DNA from: Nitrospira sp.
GTDB taxonomy: Bacteria > Nitrospirota > Nitrospiria > Nitrospirales > Nitrospiraceae
Reading direction: 5' to 3'
DNA: 64,000 bases
Assembly: GCA_015709715.1 (NCBI GenBank)
Contig: CP054184.1
Span: forward strand, 4,015,001 to 4,079,000
A program made the position numbers and the translations under genes. Of this stretch, positions 26,648-35,323 are shown piece after piece (positions within the stretch are counted from its first letter, which is position 1; every line of letters begins with the position of its first letter). The notes under the pieces were generated by a model. The model was not told the DNA's origin. It made no database searches and worked only from the letters and a program-made list of their open reading frames with translations.

Positions 26648-27109
26648 TCACAGGAACCGGCTACGTTCCTGAGCAGTGGGAACGCGGCAGGCCTGGGCCT
26701 TGCCCATGAGGCGGTAGCGGTGACGTGCCACGTAGTCGTACAGGCGGTCGCGCAGTGGGCGAGGCACTAGGATGAATAAGTAGAGCAGCGGCCAGCAGCC
26801 TGAGAGTTGTCCGACGATCCTCAGGGCCGCGGTGGATTTCGTGAACGCACGACCTCGCTCCAACAAGAGAAATGTCTCGAAGTCCTGCTCGGGCAACTCC
26901 AGCAGCCTGAGCAACCGCCGGCCCTTCTCGGATTGCAGCGTCGCGAAGTGGAAGCGGCCGCGATCGCGGGCCATGGTGAAATCGATCCAGGCATTACACC
27001 AATTGCAGATTCCGTCGAAGACGATCACTCGTTCGAGTGCCGCCCATTCATGCGTCGTCGGATCGATCGTCGTCGGCACTGATTGACCTGTTGCCCGTTG
27101 GATAGCCAT
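26648..27109 (-). CDS. DCC family thiol-disulfide oxidoreductase (DUF393, YuxK-like)
   Basis: 153 residues. The signature is near the N-terminus at RVIVFDGICNWCNAWIDFTM: the DGxCxxC active-site-like motif of the DCC family. Further family features are ATLQSEKGRRLLRLL, KSTAALRIVGQLSGCWPLLY, and RDRLYDYVARHRYRLMG. The family is thioredoxin-like by assignment; the exact reaction is not established. The gene is convergent with the methyltransferase gene, leaving seven bases between the two stop codons. Confidence 0.9.
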   Translation of the reverse strand: MAIQRATGQSVPTTIDPTTHEWAALERVIVFDGICNWCNAWIDFTMARDRGRFHFATLQSEKGRRLLRLLELPEQDFETFLLLERGRAFTKSTAALRIVGQLSGCWPLLYLFILVPRPLRDRLYDYVARHRYRLMGKAQACRVPTAQERSRFL

Positions 27110-27189
27110 TGCAATGGCCTGTATTGTGAGGTGTCACAGGTAAGAATGCTAGGGGCGTGCTGACTGCCAGGCAGGTGATCGGCCACATC

Positions 27190-27231
27190 TTGCATGACGT
27201 GGCTAAAAAATGTCTAATATGGACAAATTAG
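27190..27231 (+). promoter_or_regulatory. Putative promoter and operator of the Phd-zeta unit
   Basis: A TTGCAT at 27190-27195 and a TAATAT at 27215-27220 with 19 bases between form a plausible sigma-70 promoter. The -10 element lies inside an inverted repeat, ctaat (27214-27218) and attag (27227-27231). This arrangement fits autorepression by a Phd-type antitoxin, which is known for the family. Assigning it as operator is inference. Confidence 0.5.
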
Positions 27232-27272
27232 TCACAGTGGGTATATTGTCGGCCTCGACGGAGGAAAGCCAG

Positions 27273-27674
27273 ATGTCCAGACTCACCTACAGAAACAGTC
27301 AGGGCCAGCTCGTGGACCTGTCGAGCGTGGCCGCCACGCAGGTCAAGAATGAATTCGGGAGCATCCTCGAGAAGGCCATGCATGGCGGACCCGTTGCCAT
27401 TACCCGCCATGAGACGCCGAAAGCCGTGCTGCTTTCCTATGACGAATTCCTGCGATTGACCGAAGATCGCGCTCCCAAGCTCGACGATCTCAGCCAAGAA
27501 TTCGATGCACTCCTGTTGCGCATGCAGACGCTCAAGGTGAAGCAGGGCATGGACGCAGCCTTCAATGCTGCGCCGGCGCGGATCGGACGCGCCGCGGTCA
27601 CCGCGGTCCGCCGTGCCTCCGGCTCACGATCTTCAGGTGGCCCCCTCAAGCCCCGTAAGCGCTCCGCCAAATGA
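27273..27674 (+). CDS. Phd/YefM-type antitoxin
   Basis: 133 residues from the ATG at 27273, chosen because a GAGGAAAG ribosome binding site lies five to twelve bases upstream; another in-frame ATG at 27210 would overlap the promoter. The Phd/YefM fold is seen in SVAATQVKNEFGSILEKAMH and GPVAITRHETPKAVLLSYDE, followed by LRLTEDRAPKLDDLSQEFD. The C-terminal tail (RASGSRSSGGPLKPRKRSAK) is basic and low-complexity. The product would bind the partner toxin and the promoter DNA. Its last bases overlap the start of a zeta-toxin gene (ATGA at 27671-27674). Confidence 0.88.
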   Translation: MSRLTYRNSQGQLVDLSSVAATQVKNEFGSILEKAMHGGPVAITRHETPKAVLLSYDEFLRLTEDRAPKLDDLSQEFDALLLRMQTLKVKQGMDAAFNAAPARIGRAAVTAVRRASGSRSSGGPLKPRKRSAK

Positions 27675-28315
27675 GTCTCCGCAAAAGTGCCTGCATCTAC
27701 GTGATCGCGGGCGTCAACGGCGGCGGGAAGAGCAGCCTCGCCGGCGCGACCATGCGCGAGTTCGGAGGGCTCTATTACAATCCGGACGAGGTTGCCCGCC
27801 GCCTGATGACGCTCCATGCCGATCTGAAGCAGCGAGAAGCCAACCAGGCGGCCTGGGAGCAAGGCGTCAGGTTGCTCACACGGGCAGTCCAGGAACGTCT
27901 GGTGTTCGCATTCGAGACAACCCTCGGCGGCGCCACGATTTCAGGGCTGCTCCTGCAGGCCGCCAGAGAGGGCGGATCGATTCACGTTTGGTACGTGGGC
28001 CTCTTCAGCCCGGAACTGCACATGGCGCGCGTCCGGGCGCGAGTCGCCAGGGGAGGGCACGACATTCCGGAGGCTGACATCCGGCGGCGCTACGAACACA
28101 GCCGGGTCAATCTCATTGCCTTGTTGCCGCACCTCACTTCTCTGCGCCTCTACGACAACAGCGTCGAGGCGGATCCTGCGGAGGGCCAGACTCCCTATCT
28201 TCAATTGGTCCTGCACATGGAGCAGCGACGCATCCTCGCCCCGAACGATCTTTCGCATACTCCCACCTGGGCCAAACCGATCGGCGCCGCCGCGCTAAAG
28301 CTGACCCAATTTTGA
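27671..28315 (+). CDS. Zeta toxin-like kinase
   Basis: 214 residues, ATG overlapping the antitoxin stop. Walker A is IAGVNGGGKSSLAGATM, with YYNPDEVARRLM as the zeta-family Asp/Asn region and FAFETTLGGATISGLLLQA as its second conserved block. Family members phosphorylate UDP-N-acetylglucosamine and similar sugar nucleotides, or related targets, and poison cells. The next residues GLFSPELHMARVRARVARGG and IPEADIRRRYEHSRVNL complete the family layout. Pairing with Phd instead of an epsilon-type antitoxin is less typical. The pair is likely a functional toxin-antitoxin module; no defects are seen. Confidence 0.9.
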   Translation: MSLRKSACIYVIAGVNGGGKSSLAGATMREFGGLYYNPDEVARRLMTLHADLKQREANQAAWEQGVRLLTRAVQERLVFAFETTLGGATISGLLLQAAREGGSIHVWYVGLFSPELHMARVRARVARGGHDIPEADIRRRYEHSRVNLIALLPHLTSLRLYDNSVEADPAEGQTPYLQLVLHMEQRRILAPNDLSHTPTWAKPIGAAALKLTQF

Positions 28316-28354
28316 ACCCGAAACCCTTTCCATCAGGTAGCTTCAACTCAGCGG

Positions 28355-28708
28355 TTAGGCCTCGACCGCGCCTTTCGCTGCCACAGAGGCTCCGATCTTC
28401 GCGGTTAATATCGAAGGCAGGGCAAGGATGCCGAACATCACGATCCCGAGCGGGAAAAGATTGCCCGGGCCTTGTGTGATCAGCATCCAGACGCCTTGCC
28501 CGGCGAGCGGAGCAGCCCCCCATCGCCAGGGCTTGTTGGGCTCAAGGTAGCCAAGGACGGCGGACAGCACGCAGACCATTGGAAGGCCGAGCGTGAAATA
28601 CAGATCGGAATCCCACGCCTCGCTCTTGTGAGAAAAAACCGAAATGAAAGCCCATAGGACGATTCCACCAGTCACCACCGCCACATAGAGCCAGGTATCC
28701 CGTTTCAT
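28355..28708 (-). CDS. Small multi-pass membrane protein of unknown function
   Basis: 117 residues from the ATG at 28708, preceded by a GGGGAGG site; the upstream frame to 28819 has no such site. Four hydrophobic segments are visible: TWLYVAVVTGGIVLWAFISV, YFTLGLPMVCVLSAVLGYL, WGAAPLAGQGVWMLIT and FPLGIVMFGILALPSILTA. The rest is short loops. No recognised family. It lies convergent to the zeta toxin gene, 39 bases past its stop, and upstream of it lies an antitoxin fragment. Confidence 0.75.
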   Translation of the reverse strand: MKRDTWLYVAVVTGGIVLWAFISVFSHKSEAWDSDLYFTLGLPMVCVLSAVLGYLEPNKPWRWGAAPLAGQGVWMLITQGPGNLFPLGIVMFGILALPSILTAKIGASVAAKGAVEA

Positions 28709-28835
28709 CGCATTCCTCCCCAACGGGAATGAGTGAGTTGCTCGATCCCGTCTCATTGCCAGGCTAGCGGTCTTGTCTAGTCGCGACAAGCATTTTGCCG
28801 CATCTGACGTTGATACCATTCAGGGGTTCGGAGAA

Positions 28836-29141
28836 TTATTCTGCGACAGAGGGTTCATCGACGGCGCAGTGATCTGGCCTTAGCGCATCATCGCCCCATT
28901 CGGCTAGGTCTATTCTCAGTTGGCAGCAGGGGCCATTCAGATGCCCCGCGATCTGTACGTAACGGTTGACGGCAACCGCAAGCCGAAAGCCCAACGCGTG
29001 AAGGAGGGCATCGAGGCTTCGAATTTCAGGATTGCCGCGCTCCGGGAGTATGCGATATAGACTTTCTCGATTTAGTTTCGTTTTCTCGGCGAGTGGTGCT
29101 GTCCCTCCCTGAGCCTCAACCATGTTTCGCAGGGCCAGCAA
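28836..29141 (-). pseudogene. Remnant of a HTH addiction-module antidote gene
   Basis: The frame encodes LLALRNMVEAQGGTAPLAEK, TKLNRESLYRILPERGNPEI and LDALLHALGFRLAVAV. This is the characteristic HTH part of HigA-like addiction-module antidotes, in the subgroup where it is preceded by a dozen acidic residues. Here those residues (EVEEDDPELS) are present, but no ATG or GTG start lies in frame. The usual N-terminal block before them is missing. The 101-residue start is a TTG at 29141. After the usual end there is a foreign-looking tail (RYVQIAGHLNGPCCQL). No toxin gene flanks it. I judge it a decayed copy, though a short functional form is not excluded. Confidence 0.6.
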
Positions 29142-29307
29142 GGACAGTTCCGGATCATCCTCCTCTACCTCTGCTTCATCAGCGTTGCTCTTTCCAGGGC
29201 CGCCTCCTGCATCCGCTCTAATGCCGCTTCACGACTACTCGCCGTCTGAGACGCCTCCATCGAGAAGCCCGTGTGAGCTATTTGCCAACAGACCCCGAAA
29301 CTCGTCT

Positions 29308-29634
29308 TCATCTCGGCCAATACATCATCACCGCCACGCCCACCAGGCACACCGTTGCTCCGATCACATCCAATCGATCCGGCTCCACCTTGTCCACCAG
29401 CCAGCCCCAGAGGATCGACAGGATGATGAACCACGCGCCGTAGGCGGCGTAGACTCGGCCGAAGTGTGAAGGCTGGTAGGTCGGCACGATGCCGTAGAGA
29501 ATCAAAATGACGGCGCCCAGGAGGCCGACGCTCCAGTGGCTTCCGTTCCGCCACCATTGCCAAACCAGATAACCTCCGCCGATCTCGAACAATCCCGCGA
29601 GCACGAATAGGGCAATCGATTGGGTGATGAGCAT
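29308..29634 (-). CDS. YnfA/UPF0060 family membrane protein
   Basis: 108 residues from the ATG at 29634, the usual YnfA length; upstream starts to 29676 are not needed. Four membrane segments: [53 protein letters not shown] and [18 protein letters not shown]. The [28 protein letters not shown] and [15 protein letters not shown] stretches are the family signature. The family is related to small multidrug-resistance transporters, but its substrate is not settled. It stands next to decayed sequence. Confidence 0.92.
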   Translation of the reverse strand: MLITQSIALFVLAGLFEIGGGYLVWQWWRNGSHWSVGLLGAVILILYGIVPTYQPSHFGRVYAAYGAWFIILSILWGWLVDKVEPDRLDVIGATVCLVGVAVMMYWPR

Positions 29635-29831
29635 GGGATCTCCATTCGATGATGGGCCGATGCGCTCACCTATCACGACAAGAAGGATGGCGCAACGTCG
29701 CCGTGACTCGCACCGGGAGGCCCCTTGACCCTGTTTCTCTGAGGCCCTTACAATGGCCTCGTTCCTCAGCCTGATTCACGGTCTTCACCGAACACTCGAC
29801 CCTTTCGGGGGTTGCGTTCATATAGAGCTAC

Positions 29832-31730
29832 ATGCGGGTTGAGTACAACAAGGGGGAGCGGGCGTCGCGCGAGCTGATCATGCTCCAGCGGCGGTCGTCC
29901 GAAGCCGCCGCCGGCCGGAAGATGAAGGTGATGCTCATCTTTCCGCCGGACTGGTTCCCTTCCGAGCCCTACCTGAGCCTCCCGTCCCTCACCGCGGTCC
30001 TTCGCCAAGCCGGCCACCAGGTCGTGCAAAAAGACATCAACCTCGAGATGTGGGACTGGTACTTCAGCGAGGACTTCTTGCGGAAAATCCTGCGCCGGGT
30101 GCCGCAGCAGCTCGATCGCCTGCGCAAGTTGTCCAAGAAGCGCCCGCTCGAAGATTGGGAACAGGATCTACAGCTCCAGCTCTGCGACCTTTCGCGCCAG
30201 CGCATCGAGGAACTGATCAAGAAAGCTGAGGAGGCCAAGGCGATCGTCCGCGGGGACGTGTTCTACGAGGTCGATCGGCTCGAATGGGCGATTCACGTGT
30301 TTCGCGAGGTCACGTCGGTCATCTCCATGGCCTATGCTCCGGCGCGGATCTGCATGCCGCCGATGGAGACGGATCTCTCGTACAAGGTGTTTGTCTCCTC
30401 CGAGGTGATAGAGGCGGTGAACGACCAGCAGGTGAATATCTACCGCGACGTGTTCGAGCACCTGGTGAAGCCGGCCATCGAGGCCGAGAAGCCGGACGTG
30501 GTCGGCATTTCCATCGTCCTGCAGCAGCAGATGTTCTCCTCCATGACGTTTTGTGCGCTTATCAAGCAGCAGTTCCCCAATATCCATGTGACCATCGGCG
30601 GCAACACGGTGACGCGCCTGCGCGACGTGCTCCCGCAATCGCCGCTGTTTCAATACTTCGACAGCGCCGTGGTCTATGAAGGAGAGACGGCCTTCGTGCA
30701 GCTGGTGACGGCGGTGGGCGCGAAACAGAGCCTGGCCGACGTCCCGAACACCATCTATAAAGATGACACCGGCGTGCACACCTCGGCGACGAGTTTTGCC
30801 GAAGACATGCAGACGCTCCCGCCGCCGGACTTCGACGGCCTGCCGCTGGACAAGTATTTCGTACCGACGAAAATTTTGCCCTATCTCGCGACGCGGGGCT
30901 GCTACTGGGGCCGCTGCGAGTTCTGCGACCATGGCGAAGGGTACACGGCGGGGTACCGCTCGAAGAAGATTCAGGACGTGCTGGCGGAGGTCAAGTTCCT
31001 GCGTGACAAGTACGGGGCGCGGCATTTCCATTTCACCGACGAGTCCTATCCGCCGGCGCTGTTCCGCAAGCTGACGCGTGGGCTGGTTGAGAGCAAGATG
31101 GATATTTGCTGGACGACGCACATGCGGTTCGAGAAGAGCCTGCTGGAGGAAAACGTCTGGCAGGATGCGAAGGAGTCGGGCTGCAAGTATCTGCACTTCG
31201 GCTACGAGTCGGGGAACGAGCGGGTACTGACGCTGATGGACAAGGCCACGACGACCGAGATCATGACGAAGCACCTGCAGCTCACGGCCAACGCCGGTAT
31301 CTGGAACCATTGCATGGGCTTCTTCGGGTTTCCCGGCGAGACGCGGGAGGAGGCCTGGTCGTCGGTCGAGTTCCTGGAGCGGAACAAGGACTACGTGCAT
31401 TCGCTGGGGTTCGGCACGTTCGACTTGGGGCGACACAATCCCGTGGCCAAACATCCGGAGAAGTGGGGCGTGACGGCCTACAAGAATCCCGAGTGGGACT
31501 TGGCGCTCGATTATTACTACACGGTGAAGAACGGTCTGAGCATCGAGGAGGCCGAGCGGGTGTTCCAGGAATTCGAACGGAATCACAACCCCGGCTGGGA
31601 CCTCCGGCTGTTCATCCGGGAATATATCTTTCTGTACATTGCCCGGTTCGGGCTCCAGAAGCTGCCGGACCTGCAATTCCGGTCGGCTCGAATCGCGACG
31701 GTGCCGCCGTCGCTTGCGGGGAAGATGTAA
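29832..31730 (+). CDS. Cobalamin-binding radical SAM protein, first paralog
   Basis: 632 residues from ATG 29832. Starts at 29880 and 29922 are possible, but high third-position GC begins at 29832. Residues about 31-290 hold a B12-binding-type Rossmann domain (KVMLIFPPDWFPSEPYLSLP, PDVVGISIVLQQQ, HVTIGGNTVTRLRD). The radical SAM site is TRGCYWGRCEFCDHGEGYTA, the CxxxCxxC pattern. The C-terminal domain includes FGYESGNERVLTLMDKATT and GFFGFPGETREEAWSSVEFL. Class B radical SAM enzymes often methylate or rearrange unactivated carbons. It is translationally coupled to a homologous gene (TAATG). The pathway is not identified. Confidence 0.9.
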   Translation: MRVEYNKGERASRELIMLQRRSSEAAAGRKMKVMLIFPPDWFPSEPYLSLPSLTAVLRQAGHQVVQKDINLEMWDWYFSEDFLRKILRRVPQQLDRLRKLSKKRPLEDWEQDLQLQLCDLSRQRIEELIKKAEEAKAIVRGDVFYEVDRLEWAIHVFREVTSVISMAYAPARICMPPMETDLSYKVFVSSEVIEAVNDQQVNIYRDVFEHLVKPAIEAEKPDVVGISIVLQQQMFSSMTFCALIKQQFPNIHVTIGGNTVTRLRDVLPQSPLFQYFDSAVVYEGETAFVQLVTAVGAKQSLADVPNTIYKDDTGVHTSATSFAEDMQTLPPPDFDGLPLDKYFVPTKILPYLATRGCYWGRCEFCDHGEGYTAGYRSKKIQDVLAEVKFLRDKYGARHFHFTDESYPPALFRKLTRGLVESKMDICWTTHMRFEKSLLEENVWQDAKESGCKYLHFGYESGNERVLTLMDKATTTEIMTKHLQLTANAGIWNHCMGFFGFPGETREEAWSSVEFLERNKDYVHSLGFGTFDLGRHNPVAKHPEKWGVTAYKNPEWDLALDYYYTVKNGLSIEEAERVFQEFERNHNPGWDLRLFIREYIFLYIARFGLQKLPDLQFRSARIATVPPSLAGKM

Positions 31731-33679
31731 TGAGCGAACTCGTGCAAATCAAGGCCGCGCCGCAAACTACGCATCCGGTGACGCGTCCCCGCAAAGTCAT
31801 GCTGCTGTTTCCACCGGAGTGGGTGCCCACCGCGCCCTATCTGGCCTTACCGTCGCTCACCGCGGTGTTGCGGCAGGCGGGCCACCGGGTCGTGCAGCGC
31901 GACATCAACATCGAGATGTACGACCACTTCTTCAGCGACTCCTTCCTGATCCTGACCAAGGCGCGGCAGAGCATGCAGCTGAAGGCCTTGGAGCAGAAGG
32001 GGGAACTGAGCGAGCACGAAGAAGGGCAGAAGGCCTGCCTGGAGCAGATGGCCTCGGTGGACGTGTTCGATCTAGCCGATCGGGCGGAGCGCGCTAAGCA
32101 GATCGTGCGAGGTGAACTCTTCTACGATGCCGACCGGTTGGAGTGGGCGCTGAACACGTTCCGCGAAGTCATGCAGTACATCTCGGCGGCCTATTACCCG
32201 GCGTCGCTCGTCTTTTATCCGATGGAGAGCAATTTGGACTACAGGCCTGGCGTCTCCAAGGAAGTGTTCGCCTGCCTGGACGACGACCAGGTGAACGTGT
32301 ACCGCGACATCTGCAATCAGTTGGTCTTGCCGAGCGTGAGCAAGGAGAAGCCGGACGTGATCGGCGTCTCCATCGGCACGCAGATGCAGCTGATGGCGGG
32401 GCTCACGTTCTGCAAGATGATCAAGGAGAGCTTCCCGCACATCCATGTCGTGGTCGGCGGCAATGTCGTCACGCGGTTGCAGGAGGAATGGCCGAAACAC
32501 GAGCGGTTCTTCACGGAGGTATTCGATTCGGCGATTCTCTACGAAGGCGAACATGCGCTGCTCTGGCTCATCGAGGCGCTCGACGGTCACCGGACCATGG
32601 ATCAGGTGCCGAACCTGATGCATCGGGACGAGCAGGGCATTCGCCTGAATCCGGAAGTCTACACGGAAAAAACGATGGCGCTGCCGCTGCCCGATTTCGA
32701 CGGCCTCCCGCTGGACCATTACTTCGTGCCCGAGCGCATCCTGCCCTACCTGGCGACGCGCGGCTGTTATTGGGGGCGTTGCACGTTTTGCGACCACGGA
32801 CAGGGCTATTTTGATCAATACCGCGGCATGTCGGCGCCGCATGTGGTCGAGCAGGTCACGGCGCTGCGCGACAAGTACCAATGCCGCCATTTCCTGTTTT
32901 CCGACGAGTCCTATCCGCCGGCGCTGTTCAAGAAAGTTTCGCAGCTGCTGGTCGATCAGCAGACCGGCATCAAGTGGACGACGCTGATCAGGTTCGAAGA
33001 GACGCTCCAAGATCCCGCTGTGTGGGAACTCGCGGTGAAATCCGGCTGCTGCACCCTCTATTACGGGATGGAGTCGGCCAACGAACGCGTGCTCAACCTC
33101 ATGGATAAACATGCGCGGAAGAGCGTCATCGAAAACAACCTGCGGCAGGCGGCCAAGGCGGGGATTTGGAATCACGTGATGGCGTTTTACGGCTTTCCGG
33201 GCGAAACGCGGGATGAAGCGCTGGAGACGCGCCAGTTCGTCATCGACAATCAGCCCAACATCCATTCCGTGGAGATTTTTTACTTCGTGGCCTATCGCCA
33301 CACGCCGATGGTGCGGAATCCGGAGAAGTTCGGCATTACGATCCACAAGCAGGAGGAGTACGACCTGCCGTTGGACTACTACTACACGCTGAACGAGCCG
33401 GGCGGTATCTCCTGCCTGGATGCGATGCAGCTCTGCGAAGAGTTCTATCGCAACGATTTCCATCCCTGGGCGGTGCGGGTGAACGCGCGCGAACATGTCT
33501 TTCTGTATATCTCTAAGTTCGGCACGAATCGGTTGCCGCAGATCTATGCCGCAACCAAGGACGGCTCCCTGGCCAAGGAGGGTGTGTCGGGATTGGTCAC
33601 GTGGCCCGTGGCGATGGGCGAGGGCGAAGACGGCAAGGAGGGGATGAGCCGCGTGGTGTCACACGGCATCACCGGGTGA
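31730..33679 (+). CDS. Cobalamin-binding radical SAM protein, second paralog
   Basis: 649 residues from the ATG at 31730, sharing a base with the stop of its paralog; the frame is open back to 31106 inside that gene, which is shadow. Domain order is the same: PRKVMLLFPPEWVPTAPYLA, VTRLQEEWPKHERFF in the Rossmann half, then ATRGCYWGRCTFCDHGQGYF with CxxxCxxC. YGMESANERVLNLMDKHA and AFYGFPGETRDEALETRQFV match the first paralog. Both proteins have long helical inserts between about residues 65 and 130. The pair probably acts on one substrate series or as a heteromer. Its 3' end overlaps the convergent J-domain-like gene by 21 bases. Confidence 0.9.
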   Translation: MSELVQIKAAPQTTHPVTRPRKVMLLFPPEWVPTAPYLALPSLTAVLRQAGHRVVQRDINIEMYDHFFSDSFLILTKARQSMQLKALEQKGELSEHEEGQKACLEQMASVDVFDLADRAERAKQIVRGELFYDADRLEWALNTFREVMQYISAAYYPASLVFYPMESNLDYRPGVSKEVFACLDDDQVNVYRDICNQLVLPSVSKEKPDVIGVSIGTQMQLMAGLTFCKMIKESFPHIHVVVGGNVVTRLQEEWPKHERFFTEVFDSAILYEGEHALLWLIEALDGHRTMDQVPNLMHRDEQGIRLNPEVYTEKTMALPLPDFDGLPLDHYFVPERILPYLATRGCYWGRCTFCDHGQGYFDQYRGMSAPHVVEQVTALRDKYQCRHFLFSDESYPPALFKKVSQLLVDQQTGIKWTTLIRFEETLQDPAVWELAVKSGCCTLYYGMESANERVLNLMDKHARKSVIENNLRQAAKAGIWNHVMAFYGFPGETRDEALETRQFVIDNQPNIHSVEIFYFVAYRHTPMVRNPEKFGITIHKQEEYDLPLDYYYTLNEPGGISCLDAMQLCEEFYRNDFHPWAVRVNAREHVFLYISKFGTNRLPQIYAATKDGSLAKEGVSGLVTWPVAMGEGEDGKEGMSRVVSHGITG

Positions 33680-33919
33680 GGGTTCCGGTCCGTCGGCCAG
33701 GGTGGTCAACAGGCCGTAGGCACGGTGAATCTGCTCGGTCATTGCTTCAGCCTGTCGGTAGGCCTTCATATACTGTTTGGGATGGTTGGTGAGATTCGCA
33801 TAGCGAGGCGGGTTCCAGGTGTGGAGGAGCTGCCGACGTCGTTCCTCCAACTGCTCCTTGGTGAAGGGCGGAGTGAGGGCGAAGAGTTCCAGCGCCTGAG
33901 CAATGCGCTCCTCCTGCAT
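33659..33919 (-). CDS. Degenerate J-domain-like protein
   Basis: 86 residues. The layout IAQALELFALTPPFTKEQLE, ERRRQLLHTWNPPRYANLTN and AEAMTEQIHRAYGLLTTLAD follows a J-domain: helix, helix, loop, helix with the AY-L pattern. The essential HPD is replaced by NPP in TWNPPRYANL, so it would not stimulate Hsp70 in the usual way. Its stop codon lies within the last 21 bases of the second radical SAM gene. This convergent arrangement is seen over many codons with unbroken reading frames. It may be a scaffold or partner of the radical SAM proteins. Confidence 0.7.
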   Translation of the reverse strand: MQEERIAQALELFALTPPFTKEQLEERRRQLLHTWNPPRYANLTNHPKQYMKAYRQAEAMTEQIHRAYGLLTTLADGPEPSPGDAV

Positions 33920-33997
33920 GGCCGCGAGTCTGCCGGGGTTGTGCGAAGCTTGTCAACGTAGCAGCCGTTGCCGCTCGGCAACAGATGGGTTCGGTCC

Positions 33998-35239
33998 ATG
34001 CCCACCGCGCTTCCGATTTTTCAGCCCACGCCGATCTTCAAGGATCGCACCGACTACCGTCAGGTCCTGGTTCGCGAGATGGATGCGGGCAAGATCCCAC
34101 TGAGTCTCGGGCGGGATTGTCCGGTCAAGTGCGAGTTCTGTTACGAACTGGACCATTCCTACCGCGAAACGCTCGATCCTCCCAAGACCAGCGACGAGGA
34201 TTGGAAATTCATCCTCGACTACCTCAAGCGGAAGCCGACCGACCCCACGCAGTTTTGGTGCTTGGGCGGGAACGAGTTCATGGAATGGACCGATTTGTTT
34301 CTGCATCCCAAGGCGATGGAGTGGGTCGAGGATTTCCTGCGTGAAACCGACAAGAACATCCAGTTCTTCACCGTCGGGTACGTGCACGTGCCGAAGATCC
34401 ACCAACTGGCGGCCAAATATCCCGAGCGGATCAATTTCGAACTGTCGGTGATCACGCTCGGAGAGTACCGCCAGCGGCTCATGCCCCATGCACCCTCCGT
34501 CAAACATCTGATGAAGGTGTTGGACGGGCCGGCCGTCTCGTCGGCGAATTTCTACGCCTTCGACCAAGGCACCATGTCCAAGGATGCGGCGACCATCTCG
34601 GCGATCAATCAGAAGTGTGTGCTCTGGATGGGCACCCTCACGCCGGTGCGCGGCCTCAAACCGGAAACAGCGGCGCTCATGCGGCAGGGGCGGAAGTTTT
34701 TGCCGGAGGAAGCGACCCGCATCTATGATCTCGGATTGCCGAACCTCCAGACCATCCACACCGAGGCCTATGCCACGGCGTTTCTGAGTCGGCGCCGGAT
34801 CGTGAGCCTGTTCGATCAGCTGGAATTGGAGAAGAAGGATACGCTGGTCACGGCGCGGAGCGTCCACAAGATCCTGACGCTGTACCGGAAGAATCGCGCG
34901 CGCTTCCTCTACGTGCCCAATACGTTGCTGAGCGGCGACTCCGATTGCACGGTCCTCCTGACCTTCGACGACATTGCGCGCCGGTTGACGAAAGAGAAAG
35001 TCGTCCACATTCCCAAGTGCATCATGCAGTCAGGCCGCGGGCCCTACACCGACATTACCGGTGTGACCCTGGAGCAGTTCATGAAGCAGACCGGCGTGAA
35101 GGTGAAGGTCCTCCACAAGATCGACACGCGGTTCGCCAACCAGCAGCTCTATCGCCACGGATCGCTCCAGAACTTCGTCGAACAGTACGTGCGGCATCCG
35201 ATGACGCAGGCCTACGAGGCTCTGCCCCTGCCGGCATAA
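33998..35239 (+). CDS. Radical SAM protein of unknown function (third in the cluster)
   Basis: 413 residues from ATG 33998; a TTG at 33968 is possible, no clear ribosome binding site. The radical SAM site is SLGRDCPVKCEFCYELDHSY (CxxxCxxC). The WCLGGNEFMEWTDLFLHP segment fits the GGE-like SAM motif. After the barrel, DLGLPNLQTIHTEAYATAFL and FDQLELEKKDTLVTARSV follow, then a C-terminal domain with strands and helix (LLTFDDIARRLTKEKVVHIP) resembling DUF512-type proteins. It lacks a B12-binding domain. It sits 318 bases after the second B12 radical SAM gene on the same strand and is likely part of the same unit. Confidence 0.82.
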   Translation: MPTALPIFQPTPIFKDRTDYRQVLVREMDAGKIPLSLGRDCPVKCEFCYELDHSYRETLDPPKTSDEDWKFILDYLKRKPTDPTQFWCLGGNEFMEWTDLFLHPKAMEWVEDFLRETDKNIQFFTVGYVHVPKIHQLAAKYPERINFELSVITLGEYRQRLMPHAPSVKHLMKVLDGPAVSSANFYAFDQGTMSKDAATISAINQKCVLWMGTLTPVRGLKPETAALMRQGRKFLPEEATRIYDLGLPNLQTIHTEAYATAFLSRRRIVSLFDQLELEKKDTLVTARSVHKILTLYRKNRARFLYVPNTLLSGDSDCTVLLTFDDIARRLTKEKVVHIPKCIMQSGRGPYTDITGVTLEQFMKQTGVKVKVLHKIDTRFANQQLYRHGSLQNFVEQYVRHPMTQAYEALPLPA

Positions 35240-35323
35240 CCTGATTTTTTCTCTCGCCTCGCCCCTTGCAAAAACTTCCCGCTCGGCGCAACATGCCGCC
35301 AGCGATCGTTCACGAGGAGGCGA

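Noticed and set aside
29165-29311. 48-residue frame upstream of the antitoxin remnant ([10 protein letters not shown]...)
   Set aside because: No clear ribosome binding site and no recognisable family. It overlaps decayed sequence.
31106-31729. Long upstream part of the second B12 radical SAM frame
   Set aside because: It lies entirely inside the first paralog in another frame. The homologous start at 31730 fits the family.
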